Below are positions 20,758 to 32,765 of a stretch of DNA of 64,000 bases, piece after piece. The stretch comes from Streptococcus parapneumoniae (GTDB taxonomy: Bacteria; Bacillota; Bacilli; Lactobacillales; Streptococcaceae). The stretch spans positions 1,938,501-2,002,500 of the forward strand of contig NZ_AP026968.1 in the NCBI RefSeq assembly GCF_037076355.1, written 5' to 3'. The notes beneath the pieces are model-generated. The model was not told the DNA's origin. It was given only the letters and a program-made list of their open reading frames with translations, and did not search any database. Position 1 is the stretch's first letter. Each line of letters starts with the position of its first letter. The position numbers were made by a program, and so were the translations under genes.

Positions 20758-22725
20758 TTATTTTATGTGCTTTTCTAAATCCTTTTGATACTGAGCATTC
20801 GATTCCAGTTTTTCCTTTTGCCACTTTTTGAAGGCTGCATCATACTCTTTAGTTGTCACAATATCATTTTGAAGTTCCATTCCTTTAAAAATAAATGGAT
20901 CCCCCTTAATACCGACCTGTGAATAAGCTTTGGTAAATGGAACAGTACGACTAACCATAGGAGAGCCCCCTGAAGAAGCAACTGGAATAAGAAGTGAACT
21001 ATCAGTAACCCAAGCCTGTGCTTTGGCATACTTTTCGTATCGTTTATCAAGATTACTTGTCTCAGAAGCCGCATCATCCAAGAGCTTCTTGTATTCATCC
21101 AAGCCAACTTTCGCCACAACTTCAGGATCCTTGCCCTTTGTTATACCTAGATGTTTCAAGGCAGAACCCTTCTTAGCATCTAAAATATTGAGATAGGTTG
21201 CTGGATCTTGGTAATCTGGTCCCCAACCTGTTCCGTTCAAATCATAATCTTTTTGGGTTGGAACTTTAGCTTGAGAAGTAATACTTTCCTTCTCATTATC
21301 TGTCATTTGAAGAACATCTATAATTACATTCTCCGTTCCAAGCGTTTCTTCAATTGATTGTTTTAGCGAATTGGTTTGTTGAACCGCAACTACATCAGTT
21401 TGCTCAACAGGCACATCCAAATGAATCGGGAAACTCACTCCCTTAGCTTGCAATTCTGACTTCGCTTTTTCAAATGCAGATTTAGCCTTTGTTGGATTGT
21501 AAATTGTATCCTTACCATCTGTGAGAGTTACATCTTTCCACTGTTCTCCATATTTCAGTAGTTCATCCTGAGCCAACTGTCCGAAGGTCTTCCCAGCTAC
21601 TTGAACATAATTATCTGGCACTAGACTATTACGAATAATCTTATCCGCACCCTCTTCACCGTTTAATTGAGCTGTATAGGCGTGGCGATTAAATGCAAAA
21701 TTAAGAGCCTGACGGAAGTTCTTATTGAGAAGAGCTTCTTTTGTTGATGTTTTTTGTGACTCATCTGTTTTAGCTGTTTTATTGTAAGACTGGCGGTTTA
21801 CGTTCACAGTGAGGTAGTAGCTTGTTGCCTCTTGTGGACTATAGACAATCTTATCTCCGTACTCTTTCTTAGTTGACTCAAAGTTTGAGCTTGCTGGAAA
21901 AAGACGTGCAGTGGTATAGGCACCTTGTGTAAAGCTACGAATTAAGGATTCTTGATCTGAACCATCATAGAATGTCAATTTAACATTATCAATTTTGACA
22001 TTGTCCTTATCCCAATAGTTAGGATTTTTTTCATATTCAATCACAGATTTAGAAATCAAAGATTTCAAAAAATATGGGCCATTGTAAAGAATACTTGATG
22101 GAGTTGGCGCTCCGTAATCCTTGCCTGTTGCATTCAAAAATTCTTCATTTACAGGAAGCATGGTTGCAGTGGTTACTTTAGAGTTCCAAAAACTTTCCGG
22201 GTTATTAAGGGTATATTCTACCGTATAATCATCAAGAGCTTTCACACCTACAGTTGAGAAGTCGTTTGTCTCACCACTAACATAAGCCTCCAATCCTTTG
22301 ATAGATTTCTCGACCAAAGAAAGACCATCGGATTTTCCGTCTGCTGCATGTTTCAAACCTGTAACAAAATCCTGAGCTTTAACTTCCGCATACTCTTCTC
22401 CTTCAGAAGTATACCACTTCACCCCCTTACGAAGTTTGTAAGTGTAAGTCAAACCATCTTTAGAAACTGACCAATCCTCTGCTAGAGAAGGAATGAGATT
22501 TCCATATTTATCATTCTCTAAAAGACCGTCGACGACATTACCTATTACGTCAGAAGTTGAACTTTTACTTGTAAGGCTATAATCCAAGGATGATGGATCA
22601 ACTGCATAAACATAAGAAAATGTTTTGGGAGCATCTGCATTCTTTTCACTTTTCCCACAAGCTGCCAAAAGAAGGGCCACACTCAAGGTCACTCCTGCTC
22701 CTAAGAGCCACTTTTTCGATTGCAT
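20758..22725 (-). CDS. aliC: Oligopeptide-binding lipoprotein, AliC type (aliB-like ORF1)
   Basis: A 655-residue substrate-binding lipoprotein, third AliA paralogue in a row. Signal peptide MQSKKWLLGAGVTLSVALLL-AACGKS with lipobox, then the family 5 domain (PSLAEDWSVSKDGLTYTYKL; GWGPDYQDPATYLNIL). It lies next to dexB, the position of aliC in capsule-null (NCC2-type) pneumococci, where AliC/AliD peptide sensing has been tied to colonisation and competence control. Symbol rests on position. It has its own strong promoter with a palindrome upstream. AAGGAG precedes the ATG. Confidence 0.8.
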   Translation of the reverse strand: MQSKKWLLGAGVTLSVALLLAACGKSEKNADAPKTFSYVYAVDPSSLDYSLTSKSSTSDVIGNVVDGLLENDKYGNLIPSLAEDWSVSKDGLTYTYKLRKGVKWYTSEGEEYAEVKAQDFVTGLKHAADGKSDGLSLVEKSIKGLEAYVSGETNDFSTVGVKALDDYTVEYTLNNPESFWNSKVTTATMLPVNEEFLNATGKDYGAPTPSSILYNGPYFLKSLISKSVIEYEKNPNYWDKDNVKIDNVKLTFYDGSDQESLIRSFTQGAYTTARLFPASSNFESTKKEYGDKIVYSPQEATSYYLTVNVNRQSYNKTAKTDESQKTSTKEALLNKNFRQALNFAFNRHAYTAQLNGEEGADKIIRNSLVPDNYVQVAGKTFGQLAQDELLKYGEQWKDVTLTDGKDTIYNPTKAKSAFEKAKSELQAKGVSFPIHLDVPVEQTDVVAVQQTNSLKQSIEETLGTENVIIDVLQMTDNEKESITSQAKVPTQKDYDLNGTGWGPDYQDPATYLNILDAKKGSALKHLGITKGKDPEVVAKVGLDEYKKLLDDAASETSNLDKRYEKYAKAQAWVTDSSLLIPVASSGGSPMVSRTVPFTKAYSQVGIKGDPFIFKGMELQNDIVTTKEYDAAFKKWQKEKLESNAQYQKDLEKHIK

Positions 22726-22756
22726 AAATAATCTCCTTCAAAATAGTATTTTCACT

Positions 22757-22784
22757 ATTATACCCTATTTTTTTATAAATGCAA
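22757..22784 (-). promoter_or_regulatory. Promoter of aliC
   Basis: Minus strand TTGCAT (22784-22779), 16-bp spacer, TATAAT (22762-22757), 31 bp before the start codon. Confidence 0.75.
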
Positions 22785-22798
22785 GACTTCTTGTAGAA

Positions 22799-22820
22799 TT
22801 TGTTAGAAAATTCTAACAAA
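22799..22820 (-). promoter_or_regulatory. Palindromic operator candidate upstream of aliC
   Basis: Perfect inverted repeat TTTGTTAGAA-aa-TTCTAACAAA lying 15 bp upstream of the -35 box. The left half with flanking bases (22798-22812) also matches the CodY consensus at 12 of 15 positions. No T run follows, so it reads as a protein-binding site rather than a terminator. Confidence 0.5.
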
Positions 22821-22852
22821 TGTTTTTAAAAGAGTTTTTACACAACTTTTAG

Positions 22853-22994
22853 CAAAAAGAGGCTGGGAAAAAAGTCTTTAAAACAAAAAACGCATAATAT
22901 CAGGTCTTGAAAAAACTTGGTACTATGCATTTTATTGTGGAAAGATTTACTTCATTTTCTCCTGAAGTCGAGTTTTTGCCCAATCTCTCTCATT

Positions 22995-22996
<2 letters not shown>
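22853..22996 (+). repeat. Hairpin repeat family, copy 3
   Basis: Central hairpin at 22887-22933 (CGCATAATATCAGG ... CTTGGTACTATGCA) with a left arm GAGGCTGGGAAAAAAGTCTT and right arm ATTGTGGAAAGATTTACTTC continuing to the dexB stop codon. Its reverse complement matches 4655-4795 and its plus strand matches 48530-48685. Read on the minus strand it ends GCGTTTTTTGTTTT, so it may terminate dexB. Confidence 0.75.
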
Positions 22997-24614
<1,618 letters not shown>

Positions 24615-24663
24615 TCATTGTTTTCATAATCTACAGTCTATGATAGCGTTTTTTGAAATTTTG

Positions 24664-24677
24664 TGCAAGCGTTTGCC
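24664..24677 (-). promoter_or_regulatory. cre or MalR-type operator between dexB and DUF1846 gene
   Basis: TGCAAGCGTTTGCC matches the CcpA cre pattern with one mismatch, and the inner GCAAGCGTTTGC is one base off a perfect GCAAACGTTTGC-type operator used by LacI-family regulators such as MalR. It lies 59 bp upstream of dexB, fitting carbon-source control of a glucan hydrolase. Confidence 0.6.
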
Positions 24678-24757
24678 TAATCTTTTTGATTCCTTTTTTA
24701 ACTCCATAGTTTCCTAACTTCCAATTTTTTATTATAATAGAGGTCAGAGGTAAAAAA

Positions 24758-26242
24758 ATGAAAAAACAAGCTTTTAGTTCTGAACAATATTTGAATCTTC
24801 AACGCGACCATATCTTGGAGCGCATTAACCAATTTGACGGCAAGCTCTACTTAGAGTTTGGCGGTAAAATGTTAGAAGATTTCCACGCCGCTCGTGTCCT
24901 TCCTGGTTATGAGCCTGACAACAAAATCAAGCTCTTACAAGAGTTGAAAGAGCAAGTTGAGGTTGTGATCGCCATTAACGCTAGCAACATCGAACATTCC
25001 AAAGCACGTGGTGACTTGGGCATTTCTTATGACCAAGAAGTTCTTCGTTTGATTGATAAATTCAATGAGCTGGGAATTTTTGTCGGCTCAGTGGTCATTA
25101 CACAGTACGCTGGCCAACCCGCTGCAGATGCCTTCCGCAACCAACTTGAGAAAAACGGAATCGATTCTTATCTTCATTATCCAATCAAAGGATATCCGAC
25201 GGATATGGATCACATCATTTCTCCAGAAGGTATGGGGAAAAACGACTATATCAAAACCAGTCGCAACTTGATTGTCGTAACCGCTCCTGGACCTGGTTCT
25301 GGAAAATTGGCAACCTGTATGTCCAATATGTACCACGACCAAATCAATGGTATCAAGTCTGGTTACGCTAAATTTGAAACCTTCCCAGTTTGGAATCTTC
25401 CCCTTCATCACCCAGTCAACTTGGCTTACGAGGCTGCTACAGCAGACCTTGATGATGTCAACATGATTGATCCTTTCCATCTCCAAACCTACGGAGAAAC
25501 CACTGTCAACTACAATCGTGATATCGAGATTTTCCCAGTGCTCAAGCGCATGTTAGAACGTATCCTTGGTAAATCTCCATACGCTTCTCCGACAGATATG
25601 GGTGTCAACATGGTTGGTTTCGCTATTACAGATAATGAGGCTGCTGTCGAAGCCTCTAAACAAGAAATTATCCGTCGCTACTATCAGACTGTTCTTGATT
25701 TCAAAGCCGAAAAAGTGGGTGAATCTGCTGTCAAGAAAATTGAGTTGCTCATGAACGATCTCGGCATCACACCTGCAGACCGTAAGGTTGCTGTCGTTGC
25801 ACGTCAAAAAGCAGAAGAAACTGGTGGACCAGCCCTAGCCCTTGAATTGCCAACTGGGGAAATTGTCACTGGTAAGAACTCAGAACTCTTTGGCCCTACA
25901 GCAGCTGCCTTGATCAACGCCATCAAGAAATCAGCTGACATTGCCAAGGAAGTAAAACTCATCGAGCCTGAAGTTGTTAAGCCAATCCAAGGTCTTAAAA
26001 TCGATCATCTGGGTAGTCGCAATCCACGCCTGCATTCAAATGAAATTTTGATTGCACTTGCTATCACAGCTACAGAAAATTCTGATGCTGCTCGTGCTAT
26101 GGAAGAACTTGGCAACCTCAAAGGAAGCGAAGCCCACTCAACCATCATCTTAACCGATGAAGACAAGAATGTCCTTCGTAAACTAGGTATCAACGTAACC
26201 TTTGATCCTTACTACCAATACGACCGCTTGTATCGTAAATAA
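24758..26242 (+). CDS. DUF1846 family protein (UPF0371)
   Basis: A 494-residue cytosolic protein of the DUF1846 family, found upstream of luxS in pneumococcus. The N-terminal half has a nucleotide-binding look ([21 protein letters not shown], near 175-195, resembling a P-loop, with [13 protein letters not shown] before it); the C-terminal part contains [20 protein letters not shown]. Structures of relatives have been solved but I know of no established reaction. TATAAT at 24733-24738 and GAGG precede it. It is divergent from dexB and ends in its own terminator before luxS. Confidence 0.85.
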   Translation: MKKQAFSSEQYLNLQRDHILERINQFDGKLYLEFGGKMLEDFHAARVLPGYEPDNKIKLLQELKEQVEVVIAINASNIEHSKARGDLGISYDQEVLRLIDKFNELGIFVGSVVITQYAGQPAADAFRNQLEKNGIDSYLHYPIKGYPTDMDHIISPEGMGKNDYIKTSRNLIVVTAPGPGSGKLATCMSNMYHDQINGIKSGYAKFETFPVWNLPLHHPVNLAYEAATADLDDVNMIDPFHLQTYGETTVNYNRDIEIFPVLKRMLERILGKSPYASPTDMGVNMVGFAITDNEAAVEASKQEIIRRYYQTVLDFKAEKVGESAVKKIELLMNDLGITPADRKVAVVARQKAEETGGPALALELPTGEIVTGKNSELFGPTAAALINAIKKSADIAKEVKLIEPEVVKPIQGLKIDHLGSRNPRLHSNEILIALAITATENSDAARAMEELGNLKGSEAHSTIILTDEDKNVLRKLGINVTFDPYYQYDRLYRK

Positions 26243-26249
26243 AGATTTC

Positions 26250-26277
26250 AACCTCTCCACTCTCGGAGAGGTTTTCT
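26250..26277 (+). terminator. Terminator after the DUF1846 gene
   Basis: 9-bp perfect stem AACCTCTCC (26250-26258) with GGAGAGGTT (26265-26273) followed by TTCTC. It lies 8 bp past the stop codon, before the luxS promoter. Confidence 0.8.
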
Positions 26278-26300
26278 CTCTGTCTCAGGAGCCAGCTTTA

Positions 26301-26309
26301 TGTTATAAT
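26301..26309 (+). promoter_or_regulatory. Extended -10 promoter of luxS
   Basis: TGTTATAAT (TG at 26301-26302, TATAAT at 26304-26309), 27 bp before the luxS ATG; AAAGGA precedes the start. No clear -35 box. Confidence 0.7.
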
Positions 26310-26336
26310 GAAATTAGAAAACTGAAAGGATTTACC

Positions 26337-26819
26337 ATGTCAAAAGAAGTTATTGTCGAAAGTTTTGAACTTGACCACACTATTGTTAAAGCACCTTATG
26401 TCCGCTTGATTGGGGAAGAAACAGGGCCAAAAGGAGACATCATCTCCAATTATGATATTCGCTTAGTGCAACCTAACGAAGACTCGATCCCTACTGCTGG
26501 CCTTCACACTATCGAGCACCTCTTGGCCAAACTCATCCGTACCCGCATTGACGGTATGATTGACTGCTCACCATTTGGTTGCCGCACAGGCTTCCACATG
26601 ATTATGTGGGGGCGTCATACCAGCGCTGAAATTGCGGCTGTTATCAAGGATTCGCTCAAGGAAATCGCTGAGACTACTACTTGGGAAGATGTCCCTGGAA
26701 CAACCATCGAATCTTGCGGTAACTACAAGGATCACAGTCTCTTCTCTGCTAAAGAATGGGCAAAACTCATCTTGGAACAAGGGATTTCAGACGATGCCTT
26801 TGAACGTCATGTGATTTAA
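26337..26819 (+). CDS. luxS: S-ribosylhomocysteine lyase (autoinducer-2 synthase)
   Basis: Splits S-ribosylhomocysteine into homocysteine and DPD, the precursor of AI-2, in the activated methyl cycle. The 160-residue protein has the metal-binding HTIEH motif (His57, His61) and Cys127 ([10 protein letters not shown]), plus [11 protein letters not shown] with the catalytic Cys82. The ATG at 26337 follows AAAGGA and gives the standard length; an open frame extends 135 bp further upstream but crosses the terminator of the preceding gene. Between the DUF1846 gene and clpL, as in pneumococcus. Confidence 0.97.
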   Translation: MSKEVIVESFELDHTIVKAPYVRLIGEETGPKGDIISNYDIRLVQPNEDSIPTAGLHTIEHLLAKLIRTRIDGMIDCSPFGCRTGFHMIMWGRHTSAEIAAVIKDSLKEIAETTTWEDVPGTTIESCGNYKDHSLFSAKEWAKLILEQGISDDAFERHVI

Positions 26820-26823
26820 ACGT

Positions 26824-26861
26824 AAAAAGGAACCAGTTTTTCAGCTGGCTCCTTCTTTTTT
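26824..26861. terminator. Bidirectional terminator between luxS and clpL
   Basis: 10-bp stem AAGGAACCAG (26827-26836) with CTGGCTCCTT (26845-26854), one mismatch, followed by CTTTTTT on the plus strand and preceded by an A run; serves the converging luxS and clpL genes. Confidence 0.8.
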
Positions 26862-26878
26862 ATGCTCAAAATTCTGTC

Positions 26879-28984
26879 TTAGGCTTTTTCACGAATGACC
26901 AAAACACCATCTTCCATGTCAGCTTCTAGGTGTTTAGCATCAAGGTTATCCAAGTGGAAGTCTGTGACTTTGTCACGGATTTGTTGTTCAACCACACGAC
27001 GGAGTGGACGAACACCCATGACTTCATCGTAGCCTTCCTCAGTCATGTATTCTTTAGCAGCTTCGCTCACTGCCAAGTCAATGTCTTTCTTAGAAAGCGT
27101 CTTGTTAACTTCAACCAACATAAGGTCTACAATCTTAGAAAGATCTTCTTTGCTCAAGTGTGAGAATTCGATGACAGCATTGAAACGGTTAAGGAATTCT
27201 GGACGGAAGAATGGTTTCAAACGATCCATCAACTCTGGTTTATCCGCATCTTCTGTCAAGTTGGCTTCATAGCCAAATCCAGCATTTGACGTTGCAATAA
27301 TGACAGTGTTTTTAAAGTTAACAGTATTTCCTTGGCCATCGGTCAAACGACCATCATCCAAGACCTGAAGGAGAAGGGTGATTACTTGAGGATCAGCCTT
27401 TTCAATCTCGTCCAAGAGAATGATAGAGTATGGATTGCGACGAACACGTTCTGTCAAGGTATTGCTATTGTCATCATAGCCCACATAACCAGCTGTTGTA
27501 CCGATTAACTTAGAAACAGCTGTACGGTCACTGTATTCAGACATATCCAAACGGATAATCGCATCCTTGGTTCCAAACATATCCAGCGCCAATTGCTTAG
27601 CAAGTTCTGTCTTACCAACCCCAGTTGGTCCTACAAAGAGGAAACTACCGATTGGGCGATTGCCTTCATCAAAACCAGCACGATTACGACGGATAGCACG
27701 GGCTACAGCTTCAACTGCCTTATCTTGACCGATTACCTTATCTTGCAGACGATGAGCCATATCTTTCAAACGTTCGATATCTGAAGCTCCCATTTGCGAT
27801 ACTGGGATACCTGTTATTCGTTCCACAGATTCAGCCACATCGTTGACACTTGCAGTCACTTTCATATCTTCTGTGTGGTTTTCGATTTTCTTTTCCAGTT
27901 CTGCGATACGTGTTTTATAGTTTAGAGCTGCTTCAAAATCTTCTGACTCAACAGCTTTTTCTTGCTTGTCTTTTTCTGCCTCAATTTCCCGTTCAACAGC
28001 ATGCACATCTGTTACAGGATGTTGGGCTGCCAAGTGTGCTGCCGTTACATCGACAAGATCGATAGCCTTATCTGGCAAGCTACGTTGAGGAATGTATTGA
28101 ACAGAATAATCTACTGCTGCTTTCAAGACTTCGTCTGGCAAGATGACATTGTGGTGTTGTTGATAGAGATCACGAATTCCTTGAAGGATTTTATATGTAT
28201 CCTCTGCTGAAGGAGCATTGACCTTGACTTCGTTGAAACGACGAGCAAGAGCTGCATTCTTCAAGATGGTGTTACGGTATTCGTCTTGAGTCGTTGCCCC
28301 AATCACTGTCAATTCTCCACGGGAGAGGGCTGGCTTGAGAATATCCGCGAGCCCCTTAGAACCACTGTCTCCACCAGTGCTACCAGCACCAAGGATTTGG
28401 TGAATTTCATCGAAGAAGAGGATAATATTCCTTGCTTCTTTCACTTCATTGACTAGGTTTTGGACATTTTCTTCAAAGCTACCACGATATTGAGTCCCAG
28501 CTTCAAGACCTGAGATATCAATAGAAATAATTTCCTTATTCTTAATAGCAGCTGGAACATCACCATTCACAATGGCTTGTGCTAGACCTTCGACAACTGC
28601 TGTCTTACCAACGCCTGCATCTCCGACTAAAACAGGATTGTTCTTGGTACGGCGTGAAAGAATTTCAGATGTCTCTTGAATTTCCTTGTTTCGTCCGATA
28701 ACAGGATCCAGCTTGCCCTCACGCGCTTCTGCTGTCAAGTTTCGACCTAGTTTCGCAAGGACACCGTCTTGTTTCATACCTGACGTATGTTGTGGCATTT
28801 GTCCATCAACTTCTACATTTCCTGGCAATTGACCAGTTGCACGATAGTGAGCAAATTCCTCAGGTGTGACTTCACGTCCATTAATCAAGTAACGACGATT
28901 TTCAGAACTGTATCCGCGCATACCACCCATCAATTGGTTAAATAAATCATCCATGTTGTTAAAATTATTAAAGTTGTTGTTCAT
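26879..28984 (-). CDS. clpL: ATP-dependent Clp chaperone ClpL
   Basis: HSP100-family ATPase that disaggregates and refolds proteins; it lacks the ClpP-docking loop, so it acts mainly as a chaperone, and in pneumococcus it affects heat tolerance and penicillin susceptibility. The 701-residue protein has an N-terminal Asn/Gly-rich stretch, AAA domain 1 ([13 protein letters not shown]), a coiled-coil middle region (ERIAE/EKKIENH area about 310-390) and AAA domain 2 ([13 protein letters not shown]). A 5' leader of roughly 200 nt and two CtsR-type promoters lie upstream. AGAGGT precedes the ATG. Confidence 0.96.
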   Translation of the reverse strand: MNNNFNNFNNMDDLFNQLMGGMRGYSSENRRYLINGREVTPEEFAHYRATGQLPGNVEVDGQMPQHTSGMKQDGVLAKLGRNLTAEAREGKLDPVIGRNKEIQETSEILSRRTKNNPVLVGDAGVGKTAVVEGLAQAIVNGDVPAAIKNKEIISIDISGLEAGTQYRGSFEENVQNLVNEVKEARNIILFFDEIHQILGAGSTGGDSGSKGLADILKPALSRGELTVIGATTQDEYRNTILKNAALARRFNEVKVNAPSAEDTYKILQGIRDLYQQHHNVILPDEVLKAAVDYSVQYIPQRSLPDKAIDLVDVTAAHLAAQHPVTDVHAVEREIEAEKDKQEKAVESEDFEAALNYKTRIAELEKKIENHTEDMKVTASVNDVAESVERITGIPVSQMGASDIERLKDMAHRLQDKVIGQDKAVEAVARAIRRNRAGFDEGNRPIGSFLFVGPTGVGKTELAKQLALDMFGTKDAIIRLDMSEYSDRTAVSKLIGTTAGYVGYDDNSNTLTERVRRNPYSIILLDEIEKADPQVITLLLQVLDDGRLTDGQGNTVNFKNTVIIATSNAGFGYEANLTEDADKPELMDRLKPFFRPEFLNRFNAVIEFSHLSKEDLSKIVDLMLVEVNKTLSKKDIDLAVSEAAKEYMTEEGYDEVMGVRPLRRVVEQQIRDKVTDFHLDNLDAKHLEADMEDGVLVIREKA

Positions 28985-29192
28985 ATTCTTTACCTCTTTT
29001 TGTTATTTATTATTACTGATATTGACTATCTTTGACCTTTGTTTTAAAAAATTTAGACTAGCTAAATCGCTACTCTACGTACTATTTCTGGTTTTTCTTT
29101 TTCAAGCAGGAGTAGACTATCTTTACTTCTAAAGATTTCTAGATGAAACATAGACCCACCTCTTTCTTTTTTACTTTAAATAAGCGTTCTAG

Positions 29193-29280
29193 TAAGGCTT
29201 TCATTTACCTTACGTTCATAATATACTACATTAGTCAGAAAAGGTCAAGGATTTTGACTTTGACTGACCAATATTTTTTA
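29193..29280 (-). promoter_or_regulatory. clpL-proximal CtsR-controlled promoter (copy 1)
   Basis: On the minus strand a CtsR box GGTCAGT-CAA-AGTCAAA (29269-29253) is followed by -35 TTGACC (29248-29243), 17-bp spacer and -10 TATATT (29225-29220). The 88-bp unit is repeated nearly identically at 29403-29490. Confidence 0.85.
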
Positions 29281-29392
29281 TACTCTTCAAAAACCTCTTC
29301 AAACCACGTCAGCTCTATCTGCAACCTCAAAACCGTGTTTTGAGCAGCCTAAAGCTAGCTTCCTAGTTTGTTCTTGATTTTCATTGAGTATA
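29279..29392 (+). repeat. BOX element, A-C type (no boxB)
   Basis: Begins TATACTCTTCAAAAACCTC and ends TCATTGAGTATA, with the boxC hairpin (CTCAAAACCGTGTTTTGAG) between. These are the conserved ends of pneumococcal BOX repeats. It lies exactly between the two copies of the clpL promoter. Confidence 0.9.
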
Positions 29393-29402
29393 AGTGTTCA
29401 CA

Positions 29403-29490
29403 TAAGGTTTTCATTTACCTTACGTTCATAATATACTACATTAGTCAGAAAAGGTCAAGGATTTTGACTTTAATTGACCAATGTTTTTTA
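29403..29490 (-). promoter_or_regulatory. clpL-distal CtsR-controlled promoter (copy 2)
   Basis: Minus strand CtsR box GGTCAAT-TAA-AGTCAAA (29479-29463), closer to consensus than copy 1, then -35 TTGACC (29458-29453), 17-bp spacer, -10 TATATT (29435-29430). Transcripts from here would run through the BOX element before reaching clpL. Confidence 0.8.
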
Positions 29491-29493
29491 AAA

Positions 29494-29521
29494 AGCAAAA
29501 ACACCCTGAAAAATCAGGGTG
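29494..29521 (-). terminator. Terminator of the rsmH-ftsL-pbpX-mraY operon
   Basis: 8-bp perfect stem CACCCTGA/TCAGGGTG (29502-29509 with 29514-29521), then TTTTTGC on the minus strand. It begins only 6 bp after the mraY stop codon. Confidence 0.88.
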
Positions 29522-29527
29522 CCGTTC

Positions 29528-30508
29528 TTACATCAAATACAAAATTGCTAGCGTCAGGAGACTTGCTAGAAGTCCCACTCCCCAAAAGAAGAAGTCAACC
29601 TTCCACTCGCTCCAAGGATTTCCTTTACCAGACAATCCTCCAAGCTCAAAATGGTGATGCACAGGCGTCATACGGAAAATACGTTTACCACCTGTCAGTT
29701 TAAAATAACTGACTTGCATCATGACCGAAGTTGTTTCAAAGACATAAACAATTCCGATAATCAAGAGAGTCCATTCTTGGTGGAGGGCCATAGAGATAGC
29801 TGCCAACATTCCACCTAGGGCCAAACTTCCCACATCCCCCATAAAGACTTTAGCAGGCTTATGGTTAAAGACGAAGAAACCAAGCAAACCACCAATCATG
29901 GCAAGAATCACTAGAAGGATATCCATCTGACCTTGCACATAGGCAATAACTCCATAGGCAGACAAACTAATCACAACGGAAATACTAGCTAGACCGTCAA
30001 TACCATCTGTCAAGTTGACTGCGTTTGAAAAACCAACTAGCCAGAAAAGAGCGAAGACAATATAGAAAATTCCTAGATGTACTTGGTAACCAAAGACAGA
30101 AAGCATATCGCCACCGCGCTCATAGAAAAGGTAGAAAATGACGCCACCTAGAAGCTGAAGAGCCAATTTCTGTTTGGGATTAAGGCCCTCATTGATTTTA
30201 CGGAAGACCTTGAGGAAGTCATCTAAAAATCCGATTAAACCATAAAGAACCAAGATAAATAAAATCATACCAACATTATTGCTGAGTTGATTACTAAATA
30301 GGGCGAAAAAGAAAGCAAGCAAAACAGAAGCAATTAAGAAAACCAAACCTCCCATTGTAGGAGTCCCAGCTTTTGCCTGGTGCTGTTTGACATCCTCATG
30401 CATCTGCTGGCCTGTAATTTGCGCCTTTCTATAAAATTGGATAAAGGCCGGAATTCCTACTAAAGTTAGTAAAAATGTCACAATTCCAGCACTGATGGAA
30501 ATAAACAT
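29528..30508 (-). CDS. mraY: Phospho-MurNAc-pentapeptide transferase
   Basis: Makes lipid I by moving phospho-MurNAc-pentapeptide from UDP to undecaprenyl phosphate in the membrane. The 326-residue protein has about ten membrane segments and the family signatures [21 protein letters not shown] (catalytic Asp-Asp), [13 protein letters not shown] and [11 protein letters not shown] (His-rich loop). It follows pbpX after a single base, as in other streptococci, where mraW-ftsL-pbpX-mraY form one operon. Confidence 0.97.
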   Translation of the reverse strand: MFISISAGIVTFLLTLVGIPAFIQFYRKAQITGQQMHEDVKQHQAKAGTPTMGGLVFLIASVLLAFFFALFSNQLSNNVGMILFILVLYGLIGFLDDFLKVFRKINEGLNPKQKLALQLLGGVIFYLFYERGGDMLSVFGYQVHLGIFYIVFALFWLVGFSNAVNLTDGIDGLASISVVISLSAYGVIAYVQGQMDILLVILAMIGGLLGFFVFNHKPAKVFMGDVGSLALGGMLAAISMALHQEWTLLIIGIVYVFETTSVMMQVSYFKLTGGKRIFRMTPVHHHFELGGLSGKGNPWSEWKVDFFFWGVGLLASLLTLAILYLM

Positions 30509-30509
30509 A

Positions 30510-32762
30510 TTAGTCTCCTAAAGTTAATTTAATTTTTTTAATGTTTTTGATAGCTGTATTAGTCCGAACATCTTGCTTCTGAACGATGGAACCTGAACCT
30601 TCAAATTCCAGTTCAATATCCAACCATTTAGCAAAGGCCTCGGCAGTCTCTTTTTTCCAGCCATACATGTCTGGAATTTCTTCCACCTTATCCGATAAAA
30701 GGAGAACTTGTTGGTTTGGTGCAAGATTTTTTCCTTCTTCTACAGAAGTCTCTTTAATCTTTGTTCCAGTACCTACAACGATGGGTTGCACAATATTTCG
30801 GCGTAAGGCCTCCGCCAACTCACCAGGTGAAATATCCTTGATGCTAGGCATTGCATAAGAAGATTCTGTCGTAACTTTATCTAAATTTTTGGCTGGAGAT
30901 TGAAGATTGAGAGATTCTTTCATAGCTGAAGCCCGCTCCAAGATTGGGGTGGCAAATTCTCCCAACTGGATACCTGAATAATGCTCAGGCTGTTGAACCG
31001 TTACATACAAGATAAAATCAGGATTTTCAGCAGGATTCATAGTCACAGCTGAGAAAATATAATTGGTAGAACCAACCAAGTATCCTCCATTTTTCTCATC
31101 AGCGATTTGAGCCGTACCGGATTTAACTGCTACATTTTGTCCAGGAACTGTTATAATTGGCTTTCCTGTGTAGTGATTATACATAGTTCCATATAGAGGG
31201 TCCGTCCCAACTAAGATCATGTGATTTCGAGTTGTGCTTGCTGCCTCTTTGGAAACAGGATTTCCTACTATTTCTTTTTGTGACTTACGTACAGACTGAT
31301 TGTTAGTATCATAAATAGCACTTATAAATTTTGGCTCCAGCATAACTCCATCATTAGCAATAGCTGTAAAGGCACGAAGCATTTGTGTTTGTGTCACTGA
31401 AATTCCTTGCCCAAATGAGCTTTGAGCAATACTAACAATATTATCAGCTGGAAGTTGACCAGCGTATTCATCTGTCAAGCCAAAGCGAGTTGGAACCCCA
31501 AATTTAAAGCGTTTTAGATAATCCAACCAAGTAGCATCTCCCATTTTTTGTTCAAGTAGACTCATTCCAACATTACTGGAGTGAGCGAAACCTTGTAAGA
31601 AAGTCATCATCCCACCAGTAGTCAAACCTTCATTAACATCCCAATCTCGAGTCGTCGCATCCGCTATTTTGAATTCACTGCTATTGAAGTATTCTCCACT
31701 TGGGAAGGTATTATTATCAATAGAAGAAGCTAACGTCATAACCTTCATGGCTGATCCTGGTTCATAGTTACTTTGATAAAGAATATCACGCCAAACAAAG
31801 TCCTCAGTGATTCCTTCTTTAGTATCTGCATTAAAGGTAGGTCGTTGGGTGGTAGCGAGGATTTCACCGGTCTTTGCACTGACCAAGGTCGCGGTCATAT
31901 ACTTACCTTTTACTTTTTCTAGAAAAGCATCCATCTGGGTTTCCATAAAGGACTGGAGGGTGCTGGAAATAGTCGTATAAACATCCTTGCCATCTACCGT
32001 CTGTTGGGAAACTTGTTCTGTTCCAGGTACAATATTACCCAGACGATCCTTTTCATAGGTAATAATACCATCTTTCCCTGCAAGAATACTGTTCAAGGAA
32101 CTCTCCATCCCAGAGGTTCCCAGCAAGCTCTTGCTGCCATCTTCATTTTCATGGAGCTGAGCTAGTCCGATAAAACTAGAAGCAAATTGTCCGTTTGGGT
32201 AACTACGATTGGGACTGGTTGTAAAATCAATCCCCTTGACCTCTGCAGTTTCCAACTCTTTTTTGATAGACATCATATTGGCATAGGTAATCCCATTGCC
32301 CTTTGCTCCAAAGGAAACTTGCTTGAGATTAGGTTGCGAGAGTTGCTCTCTTACATAAGATTCTTCCATGTCCAGATACTTATGAAAGACCTCTGCAACC
32401 TTGTTAAATTGTGTTTTTTCTACGTAAAGAATCTTACCCGTTGCTGACTTATAGTTCTCATCAATAACCGCATAGACATTATAGGAGGTTGCATCCTCAG
32501 CAATTGGGACTCCATTTCGGTCATAAATAGTCCCACGTTTGGCAGGAACTATACGGGTGGTTTGATGAACCTTCTTAGCTTCCTTCGCTAAATCTGTTCC
32601 AAAGCGAGTGCCCGTCCCAATAATGACTGCAAAATTGACTAAAAAAACGGCAAAAACAAAGACAGATAATAAACTCAGACTTTTTCCAACTCTGCGTCTG
32701 TTTTCAGCCGGCGATTTCCGATTTTTCGTCGCATAACGGATTACTCTTTTTGTCCACTTCAT
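30510..32762 (-). CDS. pbpX: Penicillin-binding protein 2X with resistance-type substitutions
   Basis: Septal class B transpeptidase, partner of FtsW. The 750-residue protein has a short cytoplasmic N-terminus, a membrane segment near 29-48, the dimerisation domain, a transpeptidase domain with S337-A-M-K340, S395-S-N397 and V546-K-S-G-T550, and two C-terminal PASTA repeats (from about 635). Compared with the susceptible pneumococcal sequence as I recall it, T338A, I371T, R384G and L546V are present; T338A inside the active-site motif is a well-known low-affinity change. Length is normal for PBP2X. Such alleles are generally mosaic; parent tracts were not determined. Confidence 0.96.
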   Translation of the reverse strand: MKWTKRVIRYATKNRKSPAENRRRVGKSLSLLSVFVFAVFLVNFAVIIGTGTRFGTDLAKEAKKVHQTTRIVPAKRGTIYDRNGVPIAEDATSYNVYAVIDENYKSATGKILYVEKTQFNKVAEVFHKYLDMEESYVREQLSQPNLKQVSFGAKGNGITYANMMSIKKELETAEVKGIDFTTSPNRSYPNGQFASSFIGLAQLHENEDGSKSLLGTSGMESSLNSILAGKDGIITYEKDRLGNIVPGTEQVSQQTVDGKDVYTTISSTLQSFMETQMDAFLEKVKGKYMTATLVSAKTGEILATTQRPTFNADTKEGITEDFVWRDILYQSNYEPGSAMKVMTLASSIDNNTFPSGEYFNSSEFKIADATTRDWDVNEGLTTGGMMTFLQGFAHSSNVGMSLLEQKMGDATWLDYLKRFKFGVPTRFGLTDEYAGQLPADNIVSIAQSSFGQGISVTQTQMLRAFTAIANDGVMLEPKFISAIYDTNNQSVRKSQKEIVGNPVSKEAASTTRNHMILVGTDPLYGTMYNHYTGKPIITVPGQNVAVKSGTAQIADEKNGGYLVGSTNYIFSAVTMNPAENPDFILYVTVQQPEHYSGIQLGEFATPILERASAMKESLNLQSPAKNLDKVTTESSYAMPSIKDISPGELAEALRRNIVQPIVVGTGTKIKETSVEEGKNLAPNQQVLLLSDKVEEIPDMYGWKKETAEAFAKWLDIELEFEGSGSIVQKQDVRTNTAIKNIKKIKLTLGD

Positions 32763-32765
32763 ATC

